Shown here in pieces: positions 1 to 9,447 of a DNA stretch of 64,000 nt. The position numbers were made by a program, and so were the translations under genes. The stretch's first letter is position 1; every line of letters begins with the position of its first letter. Under the pieces are notes generated by a model, which had not been told where the DNA came from, made no database searches, and saw nothing but the letters and a program-made list of their open reading frames with translations. Source of the DNA: DASRAA01 sp963814165 (GTDB lineage Bacteria; Acidobacteriota; Terriglobia; Terriglobales; Acidobacteriaceae); contig CAWFBW010000002.1 in assembly GCA_963814165.1 (NCBI GenBank), forward strand, positions 1 through 64,000. Reading direction: 5' to 3'.

Positions 1-2710
1 GTCGTGTCATCGACATACATGTAGGTCAAATTGTTGTCCCCATTTCCATGAACATTGAAGACCACGCGGATCGTCTGGCCTTTATACGGAAGCAGGTTGA
101 AGTACACCCCCGTCCACGTCTGGGTGTTGCTGCACACCTTCATCACCTGCGCCAGCACCACGCCTGAGGTGTTCTGGATCTGCACTTCCTGCCAATCGTT
201 CGCCACGGTATCGGCACAATAGCCTTTGTAAGCGAAGTTCAGCGAAGCTCCCACCGAGGTGCTCGGAATGGCCGCATCCTGAGAAATCCACGAATCGCCG
301 TTCTGCGCACCGGTACTGGACCCCAGTTGCGCGCTGTAGCTGCCCGTGTGGTGCTGCGCGGAAGTTACGAACGGAAGATAGGCACCGCCGGCGTTCCAAT
401 AGTTCAGGTTGCCGGTTTCAAAGCCCATGTTTTGGAACAACTGTACAACCGTGTAGCCCACCGTCACCGTAACCGTCGACGACGTACCCACGTTCCCGGC
501 GGCGTCGTAGGCTTTCGAATAAATGGTGTGTGTGCCGCTGAGTGAGCTCGTGTTCCACGAGTAATTCAGCGGTGATGACGTCCCCGTCGCCTTCAGCGCG
601 CCGTCGACATAGATTTCGATCGACGTGACACCCACGTTGTCACTCGCGGTTGCGGTGATCGTGACATTGCCCGACACCGTTGCGCCGTTCGCCGGAGCGG
701 TGATCTGCGTAGTCGGCGCCGTGACATCCGTGCCAGTCCCCGACAGGCTGCTGGCCTGCGTGCCCGCGCTGTCGGTCACCGTCAGCGTCGCCGTGCGCGT
801 CCCCGACGCCGTCGGCGTGAACGTTACGTTAATGATGCAGCTCGAGTTGGCCGCCACCGTCGTCCCGCAGTTGTCCGTCTCGCTGAAGTCACCGGCGTTG
901 GCACCCGAGAGCGCGATTGAAATGCCAGTCAGAGCACTGGCATCGTTATTCGTCAGCGTCAGCGCTTGCGGAGAACTCGTCGTTCCCACGCCGTCACTGC
1001 CAAAACTCACGCTACTCGGCGTCAGTGTCACGTTCGCCACCCCGGTTCCAGAGAGGCTGCTGGTTTGCGTGCCCGCACTATCCGCCACCGTCAGCGTCGC
1101 CGTGCGCGTCCCCGCCGCCGTCGGCGTGAACGTCACATTGATCGTGCAACTCGAGTTGGCGGCAACCGTCGTCCCGCAGTTGTCCGTCTCGTTGAAGTCG
1201 CCCGCATTCGCCCCGGCAATCGACACGCTAATGCCCGTCAGGCTGGTTGACTGGCTGTTGGTCAGAGTTAACGCTTGCGAAACGCTCGTCGTCCCCACTC
1301 CCTGACTGCCGAAGTTCACGCTGCTCGGCAACAGCGTTACGCTTCCGCCGCTGCCACCCCTGATCGAAACCGTTACGTCATCCACATACATGTAGCTCAG
1401 CTGGTTGTTCCCATTTCCATGGGTGTTCAGGTAGATGCGAATCGTCTGACCCTTGTACGGCAGCAGGTTGAAGTACACCCTCGTCCACTTTTGGTTGTCG
1501 TCGCAGACCTTCATCACCTGCGCCAGCTTCGTGCCCGAGGCGTTCTGAATCTGTACCTCCTGCCAATCATTTGCCACCGTGTCAGCACAATAGCCTTTGT
1601 AGAAGAAGTTCAACGACGCCGCCGTCGTCGAGCTCGGCAGCGTCACCGTCTGGTACAGCGACGAGTCCCCGTTCGGCTCCGGAGTACTGCTGGAACCCAG
1701 TTGCGCGCTGTAGCTGCCCGTGTTGTGCTGCGCCGAAGTCACCACCGGCAAGTACACTCCGCCCGCGCTCCAGTACGCCAGGTTGCCGGTTTCAAATCCT
1801 GTATTCTGCAACAACTGCTGCACCGCGTTGTTTACCGTCACCGTCACCACCGCTGAGTTGCCAGTGTTGCCGGCCGCGTCGGAGGCCACCGAATAAATCG
1901 TGTGCGAACCGTTCGTCAACGCCCCCGTGTTCCACGAGTAATTCAGCGGCGATGACGTGCCCGACGCCACTTGCGTCCCGTCAACGAAAATCTGGATCGA
2001 CGCCACGGCGATGTTGTCGCTCGCCGTCGCCGTCACCGTCACCGTTCCCGACACCGTCGAACCGTCCGCCGGTGCCGTGACCTGCGTGGTCGGCGGCGTG
2101 ATGTCCGTGCCCGTTCCCGTCAAGCTGCTGCTCTGCGTGCCCGCGCTGTCGGTCACCGTCAAAGTCGCCGTCCGCGTGCCGTAGCCCGAAGGCGCAAACG
2201 TCACGCTGATCGTGCAACTCGCGCTTCCCGCCAGCGTTGTCCCGCAGTTGTTCGTCTGCCCAAAATCGCCCGCATTTACACCCGTAATAGCCACGCTGAT
2301 TCCCGTCAGCACCGAAGTGTTGCCATTCGTCAGCATCACCGGCTGCGCCGAACTCGCCGTCCCCACTCCCTGATTGCCAAAATCTACAGCACTGGGTATC
2401 AGGGCTACCAACGATGCCCCAGTACCCGACAGGCCTACGGTTTGAGTGCCGGCACTGTCAGTCACGGTCAGGGTGCCTGTCCTTACTCCCGACGTGGTGG
2501 GTGTGAAGGTGACATCGATTGTGCAACTCGAGTTTCCGGCGAGCGAACTACCGCAGCTGTTACCTTGCGAAAAGTCACCCGACGTGCTGATACCAGTAAT
2601 GGTCACGCTGGTATTTCCGCTGTTGGTCAAAGTAACGGATTGCGGCGAACTGGTGGTATCCACCAACTGGCTGCCAAAAGTCAGGCTCGTTGGGCTCACC
2701 GTCACCGAAG
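1..2710 (-). repeat. Tandem duplication of a four-domain block inside the surface protein gene
   Basis: The block ASH-ASH-Ig-beta-sandwich occurs twice in tandem, at about 2710-1346 and about 1345-1. Each copy is about 1.35 kb, and the second may continue past the edge. Matching segments include FETGNL followed by YW, SAQ plus HTGSYSAQLGSS, KGYCADTVANDWQEVQIQN and NLLPYKGQTIR. The nucleotide sequences are clearly related but diverged, so this is an old or actively homogenising duplication within one gene and not an assembly echo. Confidence 0.8.
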
Positions 2711-4298
2711 ATCCGCAATTGGGAAATTTGAAGTTCGCTATGCGCGTGTTCCAATTGAACGCCCCCGTCGTCTTCATGTACTCCTGCGTGTACCAGAACG
2801 TGCAGTCATCCACGGGATCAACGGTCAGGGCACTGTAGTCGCCCCATCGGGTCAGGCCGTTGGTTTGCGAGCCACTTCCGTTCACTGCGATCGTTTCCGA
2901 CTGCAACGTATTCACCGGGTCCGTCGCAAGACGACCGGCAAACGCAACCGAAGGCGACACTGATGTACTCGATTCGGCGTAACCGATGGCCAGGTTTCCA
3001 GCCTGATCCATGGCAATGCTGCCCATCCAGCGGTAATTCGCATCGGGAGCATAGGTACTCTGCTGGGCGACCACCGGCGAGCCGCTTGGGTTCTGGATTT
3101 CATACCAGCGGATTCCACCACTGCTGCCTGCCACCACTGCATGGTTCACGACCAATGATTCGTGACTTCCAAAATTGCGATACGCGAGTCGGTACATCAG
3201 TCGGTCCGCCAGTGAGTCGAGCCTTTGTGTCGTACTAGGCTGGGGCACGCAGGTGCCTCCGCCGCAAAGCGGGCTGAACGCAGCCACGCTGATGTGGGTC
3301 GGACCGGTGAAAGTGGAATTTGCTGGCGTTACAAAGTCCACGTGAAATTTGTATAAATCCAGCCTGTTCGTGCCATAGGTCATCAGGTAATTCGGTGATC
3401 CCGCTGGAGGGGGCGTCGTTCCATCCAAATCAGCCGGCAACATCGGACCGACGGACGAGCTTTGCTGGAAGCAGACCTGTGTCGCCGCCTGGCCTGCCAG
3501 CATCTCAATGCGGTCGTAAGCGCAAGCGTCCGGGCCAACATAGGTCATACCGTTCTGGAACATGTTGAACGTTTCATAATAGGCGTCCGGCCACACCCCC
3601 ATCTTCGGATAGTCATCGAAGAGGGTATTGCCGTAGGAGAACGAATAGCGGTACCAGGCGCCCGTCGCATCTGAGGTCTTTGAAATCGCGACGCACTGAA
3701 GATACGGAGTTGTGGATACCGAGAATTGGCTCATCACCCACCGATCCGCCAACTTGTCGTACTGGACAACCGGATCACCGTTGTTGTTGGTCTGGCACCC
3801 ACCTCCGAAGCCCGACCACAGGGTGTTGCCATTGACGGGTCCCAGTATTTTCGCTCCGGTCACCTTATCGAACACGGCAAAGCTGGCGTTCACCCATTGA
3901 ACGTACTGGGTAGCGCCGACCGCCCCGTTTGTGTCCGGAGGAGCGTACTGAATCGAGAATCCGTACTGTCCTTGTCCCAGCCCCTCGAAGCTCAAGCCCA
4001 CGGCTGGGCTCGGCGTTGCAAGCAAGTCCAGCGATTGCCGCACCGGATCGTCAGTCAACTGGCTCAGTCCTTCAGGAAGCGGAACTCGTTTCCACGCCTC
4101 AGCCTCTTTGTGGCCGGCGGTCGTCTTTAGTGCGTTCTGCGCCATGACCCTCAACGGAAGCGACACGTCATGGTGCACGTTGTACCGAATGGTTGTGGGG
4201 CCCTGCATTACCTGGGCAGTCACAACAACAGACAGCAAAAGCGCCAATAAAGAAAGTAGACACACAAGTCTTGACAGCCCGGGCAAGCGCTGGGACAT
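1..4298 (-). CDS. Large secreted modular surface protein with ASH/Ig/beta-sandwich repeats (5' part)
   Basis: One uninterrupted minus-strand frame of 1432 codons runs from an ATG at 4298, preceded by AAGGAG, off the left window edge. It starts with MSQRLPGLSRL and a hydrophobic stretch ending near TAQ at about residue 29, a typical signal peptide. Residues 30-525 form a Trp/Tyr-rich globular region I cannot assign. Two choice-of-anchor-D/ASH-like domains follow (about 530 and 630, with repeated motifs such as FGSQ, NSSCTI and TLTVTDSAGTQ), then an Ig-like domain opening with PPTTQVTAP (about 733) and a lectin-like beta-sandwich with NTGFETGNLAYW (about 826-977). The same order repeats from 985. 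The role is probably cell-surface or extracellular adhesion or carbohydrate contact; that is inference. The long plus-strand frames over this region are shadows of the repetitive Ser/Thr/Gly-rich coding sequence. Confidence 0.88.
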   Translation of the reverse strand, partial: MSQRLPGLSRLVCLLSLLALLLSVVVTAQVMQGPTTIRYNVHHDVSLPLRVMAQNALKTTAGHKEAEAWKRVPLPEGLSQLTDDPVRQSLDLLATPSPAVGLSFEGLGQGQYGFSIQYAPPDTNGAVGATQYVQWVNASFAVFDKVTGAKILGPVNGNTLWSGFGGGCQTNNNGDPVVQYDKLADRWVMSQFSVSTTPYLQCVAISKTSDATGAWYRYSFSYGNTLFDDYPKMGVWPDAYYETFNMFQNGMTYVGPDACAYDRIEMLAGQAATQVCFQQSSSVGPMLPADLDGTTPPPAGSPNYLMTYGTNRLDLYKFHVDFVTPANSTFTGPTHISVAAFSPLCGGGTCVPQPSTTQRLDSLADRLMYRLAYRNFGSHESLVVNHAVVAGSSGGIRWYEIQNPSGSPVVAQQSTYAPDANYRWMGSIAMDQAGNLAIGYAESSTSVSPSVAFAGRLATDPVNTLQSETIAVNGSGSQTNGLTRWGDYSALTVDPVDDCTFWYTQEYMKTTGAFNWNTRIANFKFPNCGSSVTVSPTSLTFGSQLVDTTSSPQSVTLTNSGNTSVTITGISTSGDFSQGNSCGSSLAGNSSCTIDVTFTPTTSGVRTGTLTVTDSAGTQTVGLSGTGASLVALIPSAVDFGNQGVGTASSAQPVMLTNGNTSVLTGISVAITGVNAGDFGQTNNCGTTLAGSASCTISVTFAPSGYGTRTATLTVTDSAGTQSSSLTGTGTDITPPTTQVTAPADGSTVSGTVTVTATASDNIAVASIQIFVDGTQVASGTSSPLNYSWNTGALTNGSHTIYSVASDAAGNTGNSAVVTVTVNNAVQQLLQNTGFETGNLAYWSAGGVYLPVVTSAQHNTGSYSAQLGSSSTPEPNGDSSLYQTVTLPSSTTAASLNFFYKGYCADTVANDWQEVQIQNASGTKLAQVMKVCDDNQKWTRVYFNLLPYKGQTIRIYLNTHGNGNNQLSYMYVDDVTVSIRGGSGGSVTLLPSSVNFGSQGVGTTSVSQALTLTNSQSTSLTGISVSIAGANAGDFNETDNCGTTVAANSSCTINVTFTPTAAGTRTATLTVADSAGTQTSSLSGTGVANVTLTPSSVSFGSDGVGTTSSPQALTLTNNDASALTGISIALSGANAGDFSETDNCGTTVAANSSCIINVTFTPTASGTRTATLTVTDSAGTQASSLSGTGTDVTAPTTQITAPANGATVSGNVTITATASDNVGVTSIEIYVDGALKATGTSSPLNYSWNTSSLSGTHTIYSKAYDAAGNVGTSSTVTVTVGYTVVQLFQNMGFETGNLNYWNAGGAYLPFVTSAQHHTGSYSAQLGSSTGAQNGDSWISQDAAIPSTSVGASLNFAYKGYCADTVANDWQEVQIQNTSGVVLAQVMKVCSNTQTWTGVYFNLLPYKGQTIRVVFNVHGNGDNNLTYMYVDDT

Positions 4299-4537
4299 AA
4301 CAGACATCTCCTTCAAAAGAATGGGGTTGAAAGCAACGAAACGGCCTTCCAGAGTGTAAACCCGAAGGTGACATCAAACAACTACCCTTAGGTGCCATAT
4401 CTAGTGGCTCCAACGAGGAGGTTAGGTCAGCAATGCCTCATTTCGGTGATGCACAGAAAGCCCCAAGTCATCCGTTCATGGCGCAATACAATGGGCTCAG
4501 CCTTCCGATATTCTTCATAGAGGATTGTGCGTCCGCG

Positions 4538-5344
4538 ATGCTGGAAAACATCAACCTCAACAGGAAACTCTCTCGCGACGAATACAAGCTGGTCCTTCCT
4601 GAGCTGCAGACGCGCCTCTATGACTTGGAGAAGGCCTGCTGGGACAACGGCGTCCCAGCAGTCCTTGTATTCGAGGGATGGGATGCATCGGGAAAAGGCA
4701 CTACGGTCGCAGCTCTCACCCAACGACTTGATCCTCGTGGGTTCAAGCTCTACCCCATCACGACACCTCGCACTTACGAGCAGCAACGTCCATGGTTGTG
4801 GCGGTTTTGGCTCAAGGTGCCTAACCGGGGCGAAGTGGTGATTTTCGATCACAGCTGGTATGGTCGCGTCCTCGAAGAGCGTGTCGATCGGACGATCCCG
4901 CCCAAATCGTGGGCGCAGGCCTATCGCGATATTGTTGAATTCGAACGAATGCTCGCTGACGACGGTACGGCAATCATGAAGTTCTTTCTTCACATCAGCA
5001 AGAAGGAACAAAGGAGACGTTTCGACGAGATCGAGGCAAATCCGCTTGAGGCATGGCGTGTCACTCCGGACGACTGGGCCCGCCATAAGAAATACGCTGA
5101 ATACGTTCAGACCTACGAAGAAATGCTCGAGATGACCGACTCTGATTTCGCTCCCTGGACCATCGTGGAGGCCACGTCGAAGTGGCACACGCGCCGCAGA
5201 GTGTTTGAGACCATCATCGCTACCTTGGAGAAACGCCTGGGCACGAAGGCGCCCTCCAGCGATGCCCCATCAACCAAACGGTCCAAAGACGCGCAGCTCC
5301 GCCAAGCGATGGAGTCTCTCGACGGGAACAGCTCTGATGCTTGA
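4538..5344 (+). CDS. PPK2-family polyphosphate kinase, first of a pair
   Basis: 268 aa from the ATG at 4538. The family transfers phosphate between polyphosphate and nucleotides in the cytoplasm. The Walker A segment FEGWDASGKGT, the lid region with RPWLWRFW and the Walker B-like FDHSWYGRVLEERV are all visible. The second gene has FDRSWYGR at the same place, so here the usual Arg after Asp is His, which could mark a less active or structural copy. The start at 4538 (MLENINL) is chosen because it aligns with MLETVDL of the next gene. An in-frame ATG at 4433, with GAGGAGG about 12 bases upstream, would add 35 residues and cannot be excluded. The gene overlaps the next PPK2 gene by 8 bases, indicating translational coupling. 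Confidence 0.87.
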   Translation: MLENINLNRKLSRDEYKLVLPELQTRLYDLEKACWDNGVPAVLVFEGWDASGKGTTVAALTQRLDPRGFKLYPITTPRTYEQQRPWLWRFWLKVPNRGEVVIFDHSWYGRVLEERVDRTIPPKSWAQAYRDIVEFERMLADDGTAIMKFFLHISKKEQRRRFDEIEANPLEAWRVTPDDWARHKKYAEYVQTYEEMLEMTDSDFAPWTIVEATSKWHTRRRVFETIIATLEKRLGTKAPSSDAPSTKRSKDAQLRQAMESLDGNSSDA

Positions 5345-6122
5345 AACCGTTGACCTTACCCGGGCCCTGGACCGTGAGTCGTACGTGCGCGAAGTATCCC
5401 GCCGTCAGATTCAGCTTCGCGAACTTGGTTACCAGGTCTATCTCCAGAAGCGACCAGTAGTCATTGTTTTTGAGGGATGGGACGCCGCCGGCAAAGGCGG
5501 CGCCATAAAAAGAATCACGGAAAAGCTAGATCCACGTGGGTACGTGGTTTACCCGATCTCGGCTCCCCATGGAGAGGACAAGACCCGCCACTACTTGTAT
5601 CGATTTTGGCGCCGTCTTCCGGAGAAAGGCCAAATCGCAATCTTTGACCGCTCTTGGTACGGCCGGGTGCTCGTCGAGCGGGTGGAGGGTTTCGCGACCG
5701 AGGGGGAGTGGAAGCGCGCTTACAAGGAGATCAACTCCTTCGAGCGGCAGTTGCGTGATTTTGGCACCGTTGTAGTCAAGTTCTGGATACATATCTCCCG
5801 CGAAGAGCAGCTTCGCCGATTCGAAGAACGGAAGACCCTTGGGTACAAATCCTGGAAGCTGACTGACGAAGATTGGCGCAATCGCCAGAAATGGGGAGCT
5901 TACGAAGAAGCCGTTGAAGAGATGCTGGTCAAGACCAGTACCAGCACTTCGCCCTGGAGCCTTGTTGAAGGAAACGACAAGTACTGGGCTCGCACTCGGG
6001 TCTTGGCAAAGCTGGTGAAAATCCTCTCGACCGAATTGCAATATCAGCCCTTCGATCCGCTCCGAGTTGAGACCAGGAACACAAAAGCTAGAAAGTCGAA
6101 GCCAGCAAAGCCACGCAGGTGA
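5337..6122 (+). CDS. PPK2-family polyphosphate kinase, second of a pair
   Basis: 261 aa from the ATG at 5337, inside the end of the preceding gene. Canonical PPK2 elements are present: FEGWDAAGKGG (Walker A), HYLYRFW (lid) and FDRSWYGRVLVERVEGF (Walker B region). Class II PPK2 enzymes (polyphosphate:AMP phosphotransferases) consist of two fused PPK2 domains of which the C-terminal one is the established catalytic unit. Here the two domains are separate overlapping genes in the same order, and the more canonical catalytic motif lies in this second one. Polyphosphate-dependent AMP or ADP phosphorylation is therefore likely; the exact substrate class cannot be fixed by eye. Reading frames starting upstream of 5337 overlap the first gene and are unlikely to be used. 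Confidence 0.88.
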   Translation: MLETVDLTRALDRESYVREVSRRQIQLRELGYQVYLQKRPVVIVFEGWDAAGKGGAIKRITEKLDPRGYVVYPISAPHGEDKTRHYLYRFWRRLPEKGQIAIFDRSWYGRVLVERVEGFATEGEWKRAYKEINSFERQLRDFGTVVVKFWIHISREEQLRRFEERKTLGYKSWKLTDEDWRNRQKWGAYEEAVEEMLVKTSTSTSPWSLVEGNDKYWARTRVLAKLVKILSTELQYQPFDPLRVETRNTKARKSKPAKPRR

Positions 6123-6136
6123 GTCCTGCGTGACGC

Positions 6137-6169
6137 AAAAAAAGAGGCGCAACCGTAGGGCAGCGCCTC
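6137..6169 (-). terminator. Rho-independent terminator after the BNR-repeat gene
   Basis: Stem GAGGCGC (6144-6150) pairs with GCGCCTC (6163-6169). On the minus strand it is followed by seven T residues (the A-run 6137-6143). It sits just past the stop of the minus-strand gene ending at 6192 and may also slow plus-strand readthrough from the PPK2 pair. Confidence 0.8.
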
Positions 6170-6191
6170 TCACTCGTTTGCTGTCGTTCCG

Positions 6192-9100
6192 CTAGTCCAT
6201 TTCCCTCATCTGAGCACTCGCCGCTTGACTCTGCGCCGCTCCCGGCCGGTGGTGCTGCTTCTGCCAGTCGGCTTCTCCGATCGCGGAAATCGGGGGCATC
6301 TTCTGCTTCTCTAGTTCCGCGTTGATCCCGGGCAGCTGGGACGACGTAAGCTTCTGGAATTTCTGAATTACCTCTTCCAACTCACGGCCCAGGACCGCAG
6401 TGCGGGCCACCTGCGCATCAGTCGGGCGGCCGTTGTAGCCGTTCACATCTCCGTAGACTTTCGCTACGTACTCGCGGAGACGCTCCTCGCCGGTAATGGC
6501 GCCGCCCTCCTTTGTGGCCACGATTTCCGACCGTATCTGGTCCGAGGATGCCGCCAGTTCCACCAGTCGCTTGTGCAAGGGACTGCTGCCAGGAACTTTC
6601 GCCGCTCGCTGAATGGCCCCATCTCTCACGCCAATGATCGAGTCAACTACCCAACTCATATGGCCGAGCATGTCCGAGAGCTTCATGGCGAGATCAAATT
6701 GGGCTTTTCGATCTTCCATCGAATAGTTCGCGCGCGGATCCGGTACGACATTCAGTTTCGTCGTATACGTCTGATCGCCCTTCGTCATCTTGACCATGTA
6801 CGTTCCCGGCAGGACCAGCGGACCTTGCGCGGCTTGGAATGCGGCCGACGCAGCCGGTGGCACAATGGGAGGATCGAGGCGCATAGGCCACATGGCACGG
6901 TTCACGCCACGGTGCTTGCTGCCGCCGACCGTGTCAAGCAACTTACCCTGCTGATCGAATATCTCGATCTTCAAATCTCCGTAAATGTGCCGCCCCTTCT
7001 GGTAGTACGTAATCATTGCGGCCTGGGGACGTGACGGACCTTTGAAGAACTCATCCCCTTCAGGCCAACCTCCATTTGCATCGATGTACTCCACGGCGGG
7101 ACGCGCAGTGATGAACGCCGCGTTCTGAGACATGAGATCGGGCGTCAGTTCACGGAGGGGAGAGATGTCATCTACAATCCAGATACCCCGTCCGTGCGTG
7201 GCAAGAACCAGGTCCGACGCGCGAGGATGCACCACGATGTCGCGCACGGCAACGTCAGGAAAGTCGCTGCCCTTGTATTGGGCCCAGCGAACGCCGCTGT
7301 CAACCGATACCCAGAGACCGAATTCCGTGCCCAGGAAAAGTACGTTCGGCTTGACTGTGTCTTCTTTAATTACGTGCGCGTACCCACGTGCGCTTCCGTC
7401 CTCGAGCAGTGCCCTCCAAGTCTTGCCGTAGTCGGTGGTCTTGTACAGGTATGGCTTGAGGTCACCGTACGTGTGGCGATCAAGGGTGACGTAAGCCGTT
7501 GCCTCGTCAAACCGGCTGGCTTCCACCGCCGAGACCCATGAGTTCTTCGTTACGCCTACTGCGCCCACCACGTTTGTCCAAGTCTTCCCGCCGTCCCTCG
7601 TTATTTGAAGGTTGCCGTCGTCGGTTCCCACCCAGATGATCTGGCCGTTCTTCGGAGATTCGCTGATGGAATAAATCGAGGTGTGCATCTCGGCGGCGGA
7701 GTTATCTACAGTGATACCGCCTGATTCCTCCTGCTTCTGCTTCTCGGGATCGTTCGTGGTCAGGTCCGGAGAAATTCGTTGCCACGACTGTCCGTGATCG
7801 CGGGAGCGAAACAGAAATTGCGCGCCAATGTAGATCGTGCCCTTTTCATTCGGGCTCAGGTGAATCGGAGTGTTCCAGTTAAAGCGCAATTGCTTTTCGC
7901 CATATTCCGGATACGGCATGATCGATCGTCCCTCGTGCGTGTAACGATTGACTCGCCCGATTTCCCCGCCCTGAGCTTCCGCGTACAGATATGCGGGGTC
8001 TGACGGATCTTCGAACATCCAGAAGCCGTCACCGCCGTACATGTTTTCCCACCGCGAATACGTGACTCCCCCTGGATACGAAGAGTCGCCGACCCACGAA
8101 CTGTTGTCCTGTAAACCGCCATACACCCGATACGGATCGGCGTTGTCTACGCTCACATGGTAGAACTGCGAAACTGGCAAGTTCACCTGATGTGACCAGC
8201 GCGTCCCACCGTCTTGGCTGCGCCAAAGTCCTCCGTCGTCTCCGGCATACACGACGTTGGAATTCTCCGGATCAATCCAGACCGCATGAAAATCGCCGTG
8301 CGCCCCACTCGACACTTCGCTGAAGCTCTGGCCGCCGTTTACGCTCATCAGCAACAAAAGATCGGGCTTGAACAGCTTCTCTGGGTCCTTGGGATCAACA
8401 ATCAGATTGGCAAAATAGAACGGGCGCCAGACCATGAACTGGCTTGCGTCCAGTTTGACCCATGATTTTCCGCCGTCGTTGGAACGATAAAGTGCGCTCT
8501 CCTTCGACTCGATCATGGCATACACGATCTGCGGGTTCGAGGGAGCGACGGCAACGGCAATTCGGCCGTAAGGCTTTGCCGGCAATCCCTTACTGTTCGC
8601 TTCGGCGAGTTCTGTCCAGTGATCGCCGCTGTCCGTAGACTTGAAGATCCCGCTTCCCTCACCGCCCGACCGAAATGTCCACCCTTCGCGACGGAAGTCC
8701 CACATCGTGGCATAAACCGTATTCGGTGCGAGCGGACTCATGCTCATCATCGCGCAACCGGTAGAACCATTCTTGCCCGCCAGCACCTTGTTCCACGATT
8801 TGCCGCCGTCTGTCGTTTTGAATACGCCGCGCTCAGTATTGTCGTTCCAGAGATGCCCTGTTGCGCAGGCGTACACGACATTCCCGTTTTTCGGGTCGAC
8901 GAGGATCTTTGCGATGTGCTCGGAATCCTTCAGCCCCATATTCGTCCAGTTGTCGCCGCCGTCGGTGGACCTGTAAATTCCATCGCCAACCGAAACGCTG
9001 TTGCGAACCCATGACTCGCCGGTTCCAACCCAGATAGTCTTTGGGTTCGTCGGATCGATGGTGACCGCTCCAATGGACTGCACGTCAGTCTTGTCGAAAA

Positions 9101-9383
9101 CTGGCTTGAAAGTCGTGCCGCCGTTCACCGACTTCCACACACCGCCACTGGCAGCGCCCGCGTAAACCGTCAGCCGGCCCTGGTCGTGGACCGCATCCAC
9201 CGCCGCAATGCGACCGCTCATCACCGCCGACCCGATATTTCGGGCTGGAAGCCCTGAGATTGTTGCTGAATCGAACTTCACCGGTTGTTGCGCCGCACCA
9301 CTCCCGGTCAGTGCCGCCAGTAGAACGATTTCGCCGAACGACTTTATCAATGCCTGACTCTTGCTCATGGTGGCTGTAGCCAT
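6192..9383 (-). CDS. Secreted sortilin/VPS10-like BNR-repeat beta-propeller protein
   Basis: 1063 aa from an ATG at 9383 with GAGAGG upstream. A longer frame to 9620 overlaps the LolA-like gene and is rejected. A hydrophobic segment ending GSGAAQQ gives a probable signal peptide. At least ten BNR/Asp-box motifs of the S-x-D-x-G-x-x-W type follow (for example STDGGDNW, TTDGGKSW, SNDGGKSW, SQDGGTRW, TRDGGKTW, TTDYGKTW), the hallmark of a beta-propeller glycosidase-like or VPS10/sortilin fold. The propeller covers about residues 40-750. The C-terminal 300 residues hold a beta-sandwich-like region (around VPPAAS and LPGTYMVKM) and an alpha-helical tail. Proteins like this are often annotated as glycosyl hydrolases without biochemical proof; substrate and activity are unknown. 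It lies 64 bases after the LolA-like gene, probably in one transcript. Confidence 0.85.
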   Translation of the reverse strand: MATATMSKSQALIKSFGEIVLLAALTGSGAAQQPVKFDSATISGLPARNIGSAVMSGRIAAVDAVHDQGRLTVYAGAASGGVWKSVNGGTTFKPVFDKTDVQSIGAVTIDPTNPKTIWVGTGESWVRNSVSVGDGIYRSTDGGDNWTNMGLKDSEHIAKILVDPKNGNVVYACATGHLWNDNTERGVFKTTDGGKSWNKVLAGKNGSTGCAMMSMSPLAPNTVYATMWDFRREGWTFRSGGEGSGIFKSTDSGDHWTELAEANSKGLPAKPYGRIAVAVAPSNPQIVYAMIESKESALYRSNDGGKSWVKLDASQFMVWRPFYFANLIVDPKDPEKLFKPDLLLLMSVNGGQSFSEVSSGAHGDFHAVWIDPENSNVVYAGDDGGLWRSQDGGTRWSHQVNLPVSQFYHVSVDNADPYRVYGGLQDNSSWVGDSSYPGGVTYSRWENMYGGDGFWMFEDPSDPAYLYAEAQGGEIGRVNRYTHEGRSIMPYPEYGEKQLRFNWNTPIHLSPNEKGTIYIGAQFLFRSRDHGQSWQRISPDLTTNDPEKQKQEESGGITVDNSAAEMHTSIYSISESPKNGQIIWVGTDDGNLQITRDGGKTWTNVVGAVGVTKNSWVSAVEASRFDEATAYVTLDRHTYGDLKPYLYKTTDYGKTWRALLEDGSARGYAHVIKEDTVKPNVLFLGTEFGLWVSVDSGVRWAQYKGSDFPDVAVRDIVVHPRASDLVLATHGRGIWIVDDISPLRELTPDLMSQNAAFITARPAVEYIDANGGWPEGDEFFKGPSRPQAAMITYYQKGRHIYGDLKIEIFDQQGKLLDTVGGSKHRGVNRAMWPMRLDPPIVPPAASAAFQAAQGPLVLPGTYMVKMTKGDQTYTTKLNVVPDPRANYSMEDRKAQFDLAMKLSDMLGHMSWVVDSIIGVRDGAIQRAAKVPGSSPLHKRLVELAASSDQIRSEIVATKEGGAITGEERLREYVAKVYGDVNGYNGRPTDAQVARTAVLGRELEEVIQKFQKLTSSQLPGINAELEKQKMPPISAIGEADWQKQHHRPGAAQSQAASAQMREMD

Positions 9384-9447
9384 TTCTGGTAGTCCTCTCA
9401 ATCCTGGGAATTGCGGGAAAGACAACTTGCGGCAAGACGCAAATCTG

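Noticed and set aside
625..2963. Long plus-strand open frames (226, 193 and 330 codons) over the left end
   Set aside because: They lie antisense to one continuous minus-strand frame that encodes recognisable repeated domains; their Pro/Ser/Arg/Val composition is that of a shadow of Ser/Thr/Gly codons.
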